64,000 nucleotides of DNA from Actinostola sp. cb2023 (GCA_033675265.1 JAUJYZ010001260.1:789501-853500), one strand, 5' to 3'; counted from the stretch's first letter, positions 42,660 through 53,690 are shown. Numbers and translations are program-made. The notes: generated from the letters alone by a model not told the origin.

Positions 42660-45100
42660 TTCCTCTCGGCTAAGGACAGCTTCACTGAGGTGATAAAATT
42701 CGACTTTCAAACTAAATCAACCTTCTACACGTGCAAATCTCGCGTCCTTTCTGTTGTATGTAGAGCCCACGTTACTCTTGGCCAGCTGTTTTAAGATATC
42801 GTCCCAGTCCCCTGAACGTGGTTCCATATATATAGCCTGTTCCTTCATTTGGGACAAAATGTTTGTCGTACTTCCATCCCTTCTTACATTCATTTATGTT
42901 CTACAGAGAAGATCCTTGATCTTTGGTAGGAGTGGGTAGGGAAGGTTTGCTTGCAGCATTGCTACAATGAGCGTCAAAATTGTTGAGACATTACCCATTT
43001 TGGAACCTAGCTATCGTAGTGGGATTGCATTTTGTGTTTAAAATATGAACTATACGCTTACAAATTAATCCCCCTCTCAATGTTCAAGATATATCATTGC
43101 CCATGAAAGAGCGCAACTGATGATCAACATTGTACGGTGGGGGAAGGGGAGGAGAGAGTGTACAGGTGGGTAATCTCACCATCCAATATTGAAGATACAT
43201 CATTGCCCATGATCAGAAAGTTAGAAGTTCCAGTCTATCCCGGTCGTAGGAGCAGCACGTCATTCGATTGGTCGAAAGTTGAAACCATGGCAACTATTAC
43301 TGACATAGTGACCTCTTCGCTCGGTTCGATCGTTCGTTCTCTTTGACTTTGAGGATCGAAAAGATTTGGTTCGAAGTTATACAAATTACGAAACTATGAC
43401 TAAAGACATGACTATAAACTCTTGTACTGTATAAACAAACGCTGGTTTCATTTTAATCGTATTGATTCCTCTCCGGTAAACTATCCATGTCTACACAAGA
43501 AAATGTTTTTCTCAACTTGGCAATTACAAAGAGCATTTTGGGAAAGAACATTTAAATGCGATGGACTCAGGAAGCGAACACTCTACACTGAGGTGACACA
43601 CCCATGAGAAACACCAAGGCACTATACCAGATTTTAAAATGAGTGTGACTGGTGTTTTTCATGGTGATCCCATGCTTCGACAGATCACTGAATCTGTGAG
43701 AATAAATAGAGAGAGACCGGACAGACTAATGAACAACAAGACAGAGTGTACCTCGTGCTGTTTTCCTTAATGTTGTTGTGAAACTATTTTTATTTTTATT
43801 TTTATAATGGTCTCTTGGCTTTACCTATCTTTTTCTACCCGGCAACATAGTAGCGCGCGCGCTAAGTATTTGAATTTACGCGCGCACACAGCTATGTAGT
43901 TCAACGCATTATATCTTTAGCGAACTGAGGAGGTTGAGAAAACGAAACTAGTTTTCGCTAAGTAAGTTAATAAAGTGCGTAAAGGAATGAAATGAAGGTA
44001 TAGAACCTCGTCTTATGTACTATGACATTTACCAAGTCCTTTGGGGTCTCAGCAAAAGAAATATCAGAATAGAGCATTTCATTTCGATTTTTCTCGGTAG
44101 TAAATAAAAATCATACCATGACAGAAACGAATAAATGTGACAGTACGTCTTGGCATGAAGCTAAAAGTAACTTTTACGTCTTACTGCAATTTCACGCCAA
44201 AACCGATCTTGCAAGTCACCTGCAGAACACTGCCAGCCGATTCAAGTATACCTCACCAGGGATACAGGCCGGAACGAGCTCATTCAGTATCTGCGCTAAC
44301 GCGCCTGTAATATCTCTTTTGTTTACCAAAATATTTGCTATAAAAGGAAGAAAATCGAGTCGTTGTGATGGTTTCGAACTGCATTAGAGCTTGTTATGTT
44401 TCTTCTACTGTATCTTTAGCATAGCCAAACTAGTCGTCTATTGCAACAAAACTGTTCAACTTTTCAAGTAGTGATAGCGAATCCAGGGAAGATAAAAAAA
44501 AAACGAAACCCGAGAACTCTTTCGGAGAACGTGGACTGACGTCATAAAACTCGTTCCCAGGGCCCTCTCACTCATCTTGGGTGAAAGGGTCCTGGGAAAG
44601 ATACATGAACCGAATAAAATATTCAAATACGAAAACTCGCATATTTTTGCATACCCTATAACCTCGTTCATTTCAAGCCGCCATCGAAGCAGTTGTTGAT
44701 AAAGACGAATTTTACTTATATAGAACGGACCTATGGTCGACTTACGAAATGAATCTGATTTTACTGTCAGTTTTATAATACGGTTCAGAATCCGAAGTTG
44801 CATGGTTTGAAATATCGATCACCGACAAGAAAGAGAGAATACAGACGGTTCATGTAAGTATATACGAAGGGTCCAACCGAAGTTTGATGATTTTAACCCT
44901 TTAGAATTTCAGCTGCTACAGTCTCAGGTCGTCTCAGACTCAGTCAGTACGTAGACGCCAATCTGGTTAAGATGGGCTTCCTGTGGTAGGGGATAATTTG
45001 GGCCTCCTGTTGATGATTTCATCAATAATATTTTGGGTTCCATATTTTGAATTAAAAAAATCGAGTGGAAATATTTTTCTATTCTTCATTTGTTTTTTTT
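42660..45100. other. Gene-free region upstream of the glycosyltransferase gene
   Basis: No supported gene. A short palindrome, TTCCCAGGGCCCTCTCACTCA opposite its inverse, lies at about 44551-44598 and is probably a transposon fragment. The promoter of the 45148 gene is expected near the 3' end of this region but is not evident. Confidence 0.5.
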
Positions 45101-45147
45101 CAGGCAAACCTACTTGACTGATACCAAGCGTACTAACTGTGACAATA

Positions 45148-45792
45148 ATGAAGCGGAGACTCTTTCTGGTCATCACTGGTTTCGTAGCTATTGTCATAAC
45201 AATATCCATGTCTAGGCCCGAATATTTTACCAATCTGTGGGACTTATTTACTGGTAAGGGACCGGTCATTATTAATGTAGGGGGGTGGGGGGGGAGAATT
45301 ATTTTTCAGGAAGATAAAGTTTGCCAAGGCCCCCCCCCCTTAAGGCACAAGAATGGCGAGCAGCCCCCCCCCCCCCCCCCCTCATAATCCACATTTTAGT
45401 GATGACCCCCCCTCCTCCCCCAAACCCTTCATATCGTCTTCACTTGTCATGCGTCCACTTGTGGATGTTGTTTGGGGAGTAGGTGGCTCATTATATTCTT
45501 AGTAGTGAAACACTTGCACTTGCACTTGATTCATGTGAGCTGATTGGAAACACTATGGAAAGACTTGAACTGATATAAGATTTGAAAGTATGCAGTATAT
45601 ATGATGAAGCAAAATGTTAAAATATCAATCTAGATCTTTCCATAGTGTTTCCAATAATTTTATAATTAGGCCATGGATCTGTTTAATTACTTTTACTCTG
45701 GTTTTATTATACCAGTGGCCTGAAAATCATTCTAATAAACTTGTTTGTTCCTCAGTGGCTTTGTTCACATGAAGGCTCTTCAAGGGAAACTC

Positions 45793-45827
<35 letters not shown>

Positions 45828-47580
45828 TTCTGATAGTTATTTTAATCATGACCCACCCCCTGTCCTATTTCAAAAATCACCTGACCCCCCCTATGATTTT
45901 TCTCCCCCCCCCCCCCCCCCACCCCCCTACATTAATAATGACCGGTCCCTAAGTACTGATAGAAAGCTGTACGCCGGATCGAGAAGATTCTGACCGTTAT
46001 TTTGTTTTTTTGTCAGAAAAAATTATAACAAAAGCAAATAATTAATATGCATTGATACATGGATTGGTTTGCATGCAATGCGTCTACAAACATGTACATA
46101 CATGTATATACATTACATACATTAGTTTATTTTGTAGATATAAATATATACTTAACATCTAAATTTGTTAACATAAAAAAAAATTCCTGAAAATACATAC
46201 TGTATGTTTGTAAAATCCTGACGAGTGACATACGACAAGTTTCTTATGAAAGGAGTATCTATAGATATGGTCGCGATGATTCAGGGAATATTAGATTTAA
46301 ATAACATTTACCACAAGTAAATGTTATTTTGGATTATGTACGGCCCTGACCAGTAGGAAGGGAGTTGTGACAAGTCTATTTAAATAGACCGATATCAACT
46401 TGATACTGATAATTGCTTTTATTATCCCAATCCAGATCCCATTTCATATGAAGACGACAAATTCCACACATCCAAACTATTCAGGTGTGATGGCAAGTGG
46501 ATGGACGACTACAGTCGTTACCATGCCAACAGTCTAAAATCACAAAGCAGTGACAGGAAGTTTCTAGTCTACTACTGCGCAGGTCACAATGGAGGATGTG
46601 GTGGCTATGGCAATCGAATGATTAGCATAGTGTCTCTCTTCTACTTAGCAGTCGTGTTGAATCGAACTTTTATGATCCACTGGGGAGGTCCCGAACTTAT
46701 AGAAACGTACATCAAACCACATAGGATCGATTGGACGTATAACGAGTTAAAGTTCAAAGGCTTCAAAACCATGAAACGATACTGGGGACTGGATCGAGTC
46801 GGCGGATACGATAAACACTTTATAGCAAGAGAAGGAAACTTTTTACGTTGGAGTCAGGGTGTGAATTTTAGAACGTATTTGAACCATCAAGTTGAGAAAC
46901 TGTCGACTATATGGTACTTCGCAGACAAGATCTGGGATAACCCGCATACCAAGACCATCGCTAAGGATCTTGGCATTCCTATGAAGAATAAAGAATACCC
47001 TTACGCCATGATTGGTTGTGCCATGAGCTATCTATTTAAAAAGTCAAAGACCTTAATAAAGGAATTCTCAAGAGTACAAACTGCTTTAAAAGAAAGAAGC
47101 AAGCCCTTTATTGGTATCCATATTCGTTCCAGTGATTATCAGTTTGGCAGCAACAATCCACACAGTGTCAGGACACGTGACACACGACGGGTTTTCGCAT
47201 GCGCAGAACGAGTCGAGAAGGCTCTAAAGCGTAAGTTTTTCTCTCTAAGGCAAAAAAACTTCACTTGGCTTTTAGCGGCGGATAACAAAGACATCAAGAG
47301 CAAAGCCTTACGAGATTATCCTGCTAAGTTAGTAACGTTGGACATAGTGCCTCGACATTTGGACGTCAGTAAGTCTGGACATCAAGACATATTGAAAGAC
47401 GTCTTAATCGATCAACTCATGATTTTAGAATGCGACTTTTTTATTCTAACAACAGCAAGCACATTTAGTGTTATTATATTGGGATTGCGTCAATTCCCTG
47501 TCAACTCGTTTACTTACGGCGAGAACTGTCAGCTCAATGAAGAAAAGGTTATTCTTGCGCCTGGAATAAAACGAGTGTAG
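45148..47580 (+). CDS. Type II membrane glycosyltransferase, fucosyltransferase-like
   Basis: Two exons: 45148-45253 and 46436-47580 (416 aa, phase-1 intron). The start encodes MKRRLFLVITGFVAIVITIS, a short basic end plus a single hydrophobic anchor, as in Golgi type II enzymes. The lumenal part contains CAGHNGGCGGYGNRM (about residues 83-97), followed by a hydrophobic helix and NRTFMIHW, then GIHIRSSD (His264 in the H-x-R motif). This G-x-G-N-R plus H-x-R-x-x-D arrangement matches the motif I region of alpha-1,2/alpha-1,6 and O-fucosyltransferases (GT-B fold, GDP-fucose). Near the C-terminus, FFILTTASTFSVIILGL resembles the S/T-x-F-S segment of those enzymes. The acceptor is unknown and assignment to a specific GT family is inference. 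Odd: a transposon is inserted in its splice donor. Confidence 0.75.
45255..45952. mobile_element. PIF/Harbinger-like MITE inserted in a splice donor (TAA duplication)
   Basis: Element 45258-45949 begins GGGACCGGTCATTATTAATG and ends with the exact inverse CATTAATAATGACCGGTCCC. The 3-bp direct repeat TAA flanks it (45255-45257, 45950-45952). A TAA target duplication is typical of PIF/Harbinger. The left TAA lies inside the exon 1 donor (G-GTAA-GGG). Removing the element and one TAA gives GTAAGT. The interior is rich in C runs (up to about 40) and holds a nested inverted pair TTGGAAACACTATGGAAAGA and TCTTTCCATAGTGTTTCCAA. Confidence 0.85.
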
Positions 47581-47722
47581 TTGACAAACTTTGTAAGGTA
47601 AAGGTATACAGTTTACATAGTGTAACGTCCGTTACTGGTTACCCCTTCAATCGAAACTGATCTCACAGGAGGCGACGGTGCGCCCTTTCAGGCCCCTCCC
47701 ACCATGTGTTCCGTCAGGAGCC
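47581..47722. other. 3' flank of the glycosyltransferase gene
   Basis: No coding sequence and no clear poly(A) signal. It contains a GC-richer stretch near 47660-47710. Confidence 0.4.
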
Positions 47723-48103
47723 ATTATTAGGGACTTTAAGCATCGAGGACGTGAGAACGACGACAGAGCCGGAAACAATAACGATAATTACAAAATACAA
47801 TAACTTCTTGTTGGAATGCATGAAATGAGCTCGATTTGGTCTTAACTTCAGGCGTTCTGTGTTAATCAACGGCGTGTGTTTGACGTTGTAATGAGAACGA
47901 GAACGTCAGTTCGTTATTTGTGCAGATAGTTGTTTTCAGTCAACCGGACCACAAAAAGACGATGTTATTCATCAAAGAGGGCGCAAATTTAGTGAAAACC
48001 CCGAAAAAAGAAACAAATATGAAAACAATAGACAACAAAACACTTTATTCGAACTTCGTCGTCCTCACGTCCCCGTCCTCGATGCTTAAAGTCCCTATTC
48101 TTC
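47723..48103. repeat. MITE with AGGGACTTTAAGCATCGAGG ends
   Basis: ATTAGGGACTTTAAGCATCG and CGATGCTTAAAGTCCCTATT are inverted, with CGAGGACGTGAGAACGACGA opposite TCGTCGTCCTCACGTCC. The short open frame across it has no recognisable product. Confidence 0.8.
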
Positions 48104-48246
48104 GCTTACTGCCGGTAGATCTACTCGGCTCATCAGTTTTGAGGCTAACGTTCGACTTCAACTTCAGCTGATAGATTCGATATATTCAGTACTTTGCAAA
48201 AATTCTGTAAAATCCTAATATATCGATATATAGTAATTTGCATAAT

Positions 48247-48483
48247 CCTAATACTCCAGTTTCGCGTTGTTTAGAGATGACCGCTGTCCTTGACAAAAGA
48301 CGCATTTGTACAGGGTTAGCCTCGATTCAGAAACCAGTCCATGCAATTCAAAAATGTTTCTATTGTTTCATGTCAACATTTTTTCGTGTTCTTGTTGATA
48401 TTTGTGAATAATTTACACTGACTCGAGGCTAACCCTGTACAAATGCGTCGGGATCTGTGAACGCGAAAAGGGACTATTCTTTG
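48247..48483. repeat. TIR element, TTTCGCGTT family, copy 1
   Basis: AATACTCCAGTTTCGCGTTG at the left and GAACGCGAAAAGGGACTATT at the right. The inner pair GACGCATTTGTACAGGGTTA and TAACCCTGTACAAATGCGTC is inverted. Copy 2 is at 50017-50278. Confidence 0.8.
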
Positions 48484-48830
48484 ATTTTAGCTATTATTAA
48501 ACCTGAATCTAAACCCAATTAACATCTGTAGTATATGTATGTGAAAAACAATTGAAAAATTTGAACTTTAGAGGGCTTATTCAGCAATTTTATGATGAAA
48601 ATACCCACAATGCACCCAATATATTGATATATTGTTATATATATTGCTTTTACAGAATTTTTTCAAATCGCTGTACTATATATATAAAAATTGTATACTA
48701 TTCACTGTTTTGGAACGAGATTCAAAATGGCGTCTCGTTTCGCTACAGCTGCAGATATACACTTTTTATCCAACTGATTTGGTATTAAAAGTATTACTCA
48801 GATGCTGATGAATACCAGCTCCTGGTATCA

Positions 48831-49029
48831 TTATGATTTTGATATTTGGTACGCAGGCTCAAAGACGTACTTTTTTAATGTCAAGATGGTACTTTGGTAA
48901 TAATATTTTGGATTGTGTAGAGGAATACACATATTTAGGTATTACTATTCACTTTGGAGGCAATTTTAAACACGCGCAAAAAAATTTGTATAATAAAGTA
49001 TTGCGTGCTTACCATAGTTTGTTTAGTTA
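48831..49029 (+). mobile_element. LINE reverse transcriptase fragment, part 1
   Basis: Encodes ...MILIFGTQ...EEYTYLGITI...NKVLRAYHSLFS. The Y-x-Y-L-G motif followed by a helix ending in AYHSLF is the RT segment after the catalytic core of jockey/CR1-like LINEs. The frame breaks at 49029, where other repeats begin, and resumes at about 50988. Confidence 0.7.
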
Positions 49030-49133
49030 AGCAATACAACACATTTTCCGTGTTTATATTCACTTTTACAAACACGCGGGATGTTGGGTTTGTAAAAGTG
49101 AATATAAACACGGAAAATGTGTTGTATTGCTTT
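49025..49133. repeat. Hairpin with arms of about 45 bp
   Basis: GCAATACAACACATTTTCCG...TTCACTTTTACAAAC opposes GTTTGTAAAAGTGAA...CGGAAAATGTGTTGTATTGC with almost no mismatch. It marks the left edge of the inserted block that splits the LINE. A shorter relative (GTTTATATTCACTTTTACAA) is at about 50903, near the block's right edge. Confidence 0.85.
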
Positions 49134-50016
49134 TATAAAATAACTACAGGGTTTTCTTTACGCAAGTTTTCATTGATCAAATGTGCAATTCTCCTGAAAA
49201 CATCAGAAATGGCTCACCATCCAATCAAATCTTACGAAAGAAATCAAAATGGCAAAGCGACTCGACAACTTTTATCTGTGCCGTTTCGCCGTTTAATAAG
49301 TGTTTTGACAGGAAAATCGTTTTGAAGAATGCTATTTTCTGTCAGAAAATTACAGAAGAATGCTTCCTTTGTTAGTTTGTGTATCCTGTGAACACGAAAG
49401 ACGAAGAAAAGTGAGAAAAGCTGAGCTGTTTCAATGAAGACGTCAAACTTTATGAAATATTTCCAAATCTACAGTTTTTGTCGTATTTTTTAACCTTTCA
49501 TAGTTTTTCTCAACAAGAATGTATCAGTAAACGATGGATGTTTTTGAGACACACGACGATATTTTTTCTCTATGACACATTTTACTAAAATTAAGCTAAG
49601 CTTATAATGAATATTTGATTTTGAATTTAGCTACAAGAATCGAGAATTGCTCTGTTTTGTGAGTAATACGGCTATTGTTTCTTGTTATTTTCAGTCGTAC
49701 ACCGGCTTGATAAAGTATTGTAGCTATAGAACTCAAAGAACGGTTAGTATGTGAGTTACATTTAGTTTTCTTCGTTATTCAATGTTCTGGACCAAGAGAC
49801 CATTCTCTTGTCTGGACAAAATAGGACGACTCATCTGTCACTCGTCGCCGTTTCCTGTGTTAATCAAGCTCAATTCATGCACATTTGCAGCTTCAAAACA
49901 ACAAAATCACATTTAGATAGAAGTTGAACTTGAGAAAATAAGAAATAATGTAATTCTATGGCTTTTGTTTAGTAAATAATACATGTTTGGCAACAGAAAA
50001 TATATATTTGTCGAAT

Positions 50017-50278
50017 ACTCCAGTTTCGCGTTGTTTATAGATGACCGCTGTCCTGGACAAAAGACGCATTTGTACAGGCTTACTGCCTCGATTCAGAAAC
50101 CAGTCCGTGCATGCAATTCAAAAATGTTTCTATTGTTTCATGTCAACATTTTTTCGTGTTCTCGTTGATATTTGTGAATAATTTACACCGACTCGAGGCT
50201 AAGACTGTACAAATGCGTCTGATGTCAATAAGTACAGCGGTTTTACAGCGGTTTCTGTGAACGCGAAAGGGACTATTG
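50017..50278. repeat. TIR element, TTTCGCGTT family, copy 2
   Basis: Same ends as copy 1 (AATACTCCAGTTTCGCGTTG; GAACGCGAAAGGGACTATT). It is slightly longer because it contains extra sequence (ATGTCAATAAGTACAGCGG) before the right end. Confidence 0.8.
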
Positions 50279-50890
50279 AATAATAATAATAATAATAATA
50301 ATTTAATTCTTGGAAAAGCGCATTACATATAAATCTCAATGCTCTTTTACAAGTAAATAAGAAAAATATAAAAAATATAGAAAATAAATATATAGAAGAA
50401 TATAAACAATTATAAAAATTTATCGGGACTCGTCAAAGGAGTAAGGTGACTAGTATAAATTATATAAGTGGTTCGTTCTGTTCAAACAAAAAAGTCTTGA
50501 GTCTCTGTTTAAATGATTGGGTAGATGGTGCGTTTCTCACGACCAATGGGAGATCGTTCCAGAGTAGTGGCGCACACGATGAGAAAGCACGACCACCATA
50601 GTTTTTCGTTCTAAATGTAGGTCTTGACAGCCGCAAGTTGTCATTGGCATTTGAACGAAGAATCCTTGTTGGTTTGTGAAGACTGAGTAAGTCTGTCAAG
50701 TACTTTGGAGCCAAACCATTTAAGATCTTATATGTGATGAGAAGAATCTTGAAGATGATGCGTTTATGTATAGGGAGCCAATGGAGTTTACGAAGAATTG
50801 GGGTGATGTGATCCGATCTCCTGGTTTTTGTAACCAGACGAGCAGCTGAGTTCTGTATACTGCATATCGCTTCAAGGTCTGTCAAGGTCA
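50279..50890 (-). mobile_element. CR1/Rex1-like LINE 3' end
   Basis: The minus strand encodes QNSAARLVTKTRRSDHITPI, LRKLHWLPIHKRIIFKILL, TYKILNGLAPKYL and LLWNDLP, the standard C-terminal signature of CR1-clade reverse transcriptases, then a stop and a 3' tail of ATT triplets (50281-50302 on the plus strand as AATAAT). It is 5' truncated. It lies within the block that interrupts the other LINE. Confidence 0.85.
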
Positions 50891-50987
50891 CAGAAACCAT
50901 GTTTATATTCACTTTTACAAACATGGTTTTTGGGAGCTTCTAGCCAATCGGAGCGCGCGTTATATATATGTTATTTTATAAAAGTTT

Positions 50988-51122
50988 TTCGAATGTGGAA
51001 AATATGCCAGTTGGAGTTCTTTTGAAACTTTTTTCATCTGTAGTAGTTCCAATACTTTTGTATAGTTGCGAAATTTGGGGTCCGTATTAATTTGTTGGGT
51101 AAAGTAGCTTCTTTTGAGATAT
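50988..51122 (+). mobile_element. LINE reverse transcriptase fragment, part 2
   Basis: The frame resumes with NMPVGVLLKLFSSVVVPILL followed by YSCEIWG, the motif that normally follows the AYHSLF segment of part 1. A stop occurs soon after EIWGPY. It is cut off at 51123 by a TTAA-flanked MITE. Confidence 0.7.
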
Positions 51123-51557
51123 TTAAAGTGCCTATGAAACGAAAATGTCGATCCTTCTTTTATTGTACATTTTTGTTGTTTGGTCTTTCTCTGAACATTT
51201 GCTGTATTTAAACATCGACTTTGAGTGTGCGAACATTTTCTTTTCGCGGTTCGAAAATTATCAATTTCAACCAAAATGTGCGACAAGAGACTGGGCCCTT
51301 GACAATGGCTCGGTGACGTCATAAGTTGTGTATGCCTTTGCAATTGTTTGCACAACTTATGACGTCACATTTCTATAGTTTGACCGAGCGGGAAATGTCC
51401 CACTTTGAAACCCAAAATGCTCAACTTCGTGCGCGAAATAAAAAATGTTCTTGAAGCATAATTCATATTTTATTAACGCCATGAAACAAGCAAATAGTAA
51501 ACTTTCGTAGTAGCAAATAAAAACGGGGTCTGTTTTTTCGTTTCATGGGCACTTTAA
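51123..51557. mobile_element. MITE with TTAA target duplication inserted in the LINE
   Basis: Element 51127-51553 starts AGTGCCTATGAAACGAAAAT and ends with the inverted TTCGTTTCATGGGCACT. Both sides carry TTAA. The interior holds a palindrome around GTGACGTCATAAGTTGTG and CACAACTTATGACGTCAC. A TTAA target is used by piggyBac and some Kolobok elements. Confidence 0.82.
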
Positions 51558-51734
51558 GACAAAACTTCTCAAAATGACAAGTGATATAGAGAAACTTCAT
51601 TTAAAAGTTTTGCAAACGTATCTTAGGGGTACACTCAAAATCTACAAATTTGGCGGTTTATGCTGAATTAGGTAGAGTACCTTTAATCCTACAAATTTCT
51701 ACTCTGGTGACAAAATATTGGGTACGAATGGGCG
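51558..51734 (+). mobile_element. LINE reverse transcriptase fragment, part 3
   Basis: Encodes SDIEKLHLKVLQTYLR, then GVHSKSTNLAVYAELGRVPL and TLVTKYW. The G-V-x-x-x-T-N-x-A-V-x-x-E-L-G-R-x-P-L motif is diagnostic of the C-terminal region of one LINE group. It is interrupted at 51735 by a palindromic MITE. Confidence 0.78.
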
Positions 51735-52110
51735 TGTAACACCTGTCACGTGACTTTTTAAATTTTCACCGCAGACAAACGAAAATATTATAACTGGAAA
51801 GAGCATGCTAAAGTTAGTAAAAGTGGAAAGTTTGAAGGGAAATACGTAAATAGGGCAATAGTTACAGGCATTCAAACTTTGCCTTTTTTGTATGGAAATC
51901 AGTATGTTGGAAGGCAACAGCTTGCCTTCCAAGCGAAAACCCATACAAATCCTTGTCAAAGCGGGAAACTTTGAAAGCCGTTAGCTTTTTTCTTATTTGT
52001 TTGATTCTTTTCAAATTTTCAAATTTTACTAATTTTAGTATGCTCTTTCAAGTTATGGTATTTTCGTTTGTCTTCGGTGAAAATTTAAAAAGTCACGTGG
52101 CAGGTGTTAC
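51735..52110. repeat. Palindromic MITE inserted in the LINE
   Basis: GTAACACCTGTCACGTGACT at the left, its inverse AGTCACGTGGCAGGTGTTAC at the right. The arms run about 180 bp with mismatches (GCATGCTAAAGTTAGTAAAA opposite TTTTACTAATTTTAGTATGC) and the centre is CTTGCCTTCC / GGAAGGCAA. Confidence 0.88.
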
Positions 52111-52310
52111 AAGTCCATTAAGGATTCTACTTTTAATAATACTCTCGTTGGTGAAGCTGCAAAATTTTGTATTGAATTTAATTACCAACCAGTGGCATTT
52201 AATAATTACTTACTACGATTATGTAATATAAATACCTTAGATGAACTTAATATACCATTTAAACAGTTAGGAATTTTTGGTAAACATCTTGAGAATGATC
52301 AGGTTCAACA
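52111..52310 (+). mobile_element. LINE C-terminal fragment, part 4
   Basis: After the palindrome the plus strand encodes NTLVGEAAKFCIEFNYQPVA and then LDELNIPFKQLG, consistent with the extreme C-terminus of the same LINE. No stop-free frame continues beyond about 52330. Confidence 0.5.
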
Positions 52311-52729
52311 GGGCGGCAGCACAGGTAAACTGCGGAGTTAAAGATCAACTATTAAGCTTTAGTTCTTGGCTATATTTACAATAGTTCCATGGTCGAATAT
52401 CGTCAAAATAGAAGCAGAAAACCTACCACTTGATACTGCTAATTACGCATGCAACGGTTCTAGCTATATTTCCGTTCTAACTATTTTCTGAATTAGTTCC
52501 ATAAAATCTAAGGATGTTTTTCGATTGTATTTTTGCTGTTTATACCACATTCTATCATATCAAAGATTTACTTTTCCCAAAATGATATTTTTTGGCTTTT
52601 ATGCAAATTAGAAGCAGCCATTATGAATTCGGTCTATTCTACAGCGCTTTTGAACCTTGCAAAACATGATTTAAAATCTCTATAACTCAGTTTATCTGAC
52701 AAAAGAATAGTAAGGAAATTAAAGCTACA

Positions 52730-52800
52730 TAATAATAATAATTTATTTCTATAGCGCTATTAGCATTAATTGTTCATAGCACTAATAAGGTTAATAATAT
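52730..52800. repeat. LINE 3'-tail fragment (AAT repeats)
   Basis: AATAATAATAATTTATTTC followed by TATAGCGCTATTAGCATTAA resembles the tail and 3' end of a minus-strand LINE, like that at 50281. Confidence 0.4.
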
Positions 52801-52925
52801 CTTATTAACCTCGCTTGCTCGGTCTGTACACAAAGTTACGGACCAAGTTTGTTCGCAATTTTTATGGCCTGTGTGCTACGTGCTTGGGCCATAAGGCCGT
52901 GGGAAACAAACTTGGTCCAAGAGGT

Positions 52926-53690
52926 ATATAGCTAATTGCATAATCGTTGTCGGGTTGAAAATCATAAATCATAGAAGCTGATACGGCAAGGATGGATGGG
53001 AAATCAGTTCATGATCCGCATTACATACAGATATATTCAATGTTCTCGTAGTTTTGAAGGTATATGAGCTATTTAACTAAGATCCTACAAGTCTGGATAA
53101 AAAGGTCGATCATTTGACGGTGTTATTTGAGTTTTAATTTCCCAGAATTTCTTTTGGTCATAGCTTTCATGATTTTCAACCCGACAACGATTATGCAATT
53201 GCTGGCTTTCAATCAGCTGTTAAAACTCCTTGAATCTCATTATTTGCTTCAAATGACGGGCAAACACTGCCCTCCATGTGCTATCAACCAGAGAGTATTA
53301 TATTGAAAAGGTAGAGAGTATTCTATTGAAAAGGTGCAATTCAGCTGATGAAAATTCTACGAGACCGAAATAACGTCTAATGAAATCAAGCAATTAGCTA
53401 TATATAGCTAATTACATAATCATTGTCGGGTTGAAAATCATGAAAGCTATGACCAAAAGGAATTCTGGGAAATTAAAACTCTCAAATAACACCGTCAAAT
53501 CATCGACCTTTTTATTCAGACTTGTAGGATTTTAGTTAAATAGCTCTTATATCTTCAAAACTACGAGAACATTGAATATATCTGCATGTAATGTGGCTCG
53601 TGAACTGATTTCCCATCCATCCTTGCAGTCTCAGCTTCTATGATTTATGATTTTCAACCCAACGATTATGCAATTAGCTATATATGCGAA
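52926..53690. repeat. Two copies of a 285-bp MITE in inverted orientation
   Basis: Copy A 52926-53212 and copy B 53393-53690 each begin and end with inverted TAGCTAATTGCATAATCGTT / GGGTTGAAAATCAT sequences, and copy B is the reverse complement of copy A. About 180 bp of unrelated sequence separates them, so the whole makes a 760-bp inverted repeat. Confidence 0.88.

Noticed and set aside
45745..45993. Poly-proline open frame
   Set aside because: It arises from C runs in the Harbinger-like element inside the glycosyltransferase intron.
49181..49375. Possible small gene in 49.1-49.4 kb
   Set aside because: The frames are short, unrelated to known domains, and inside the transposon block splitting the LINE.
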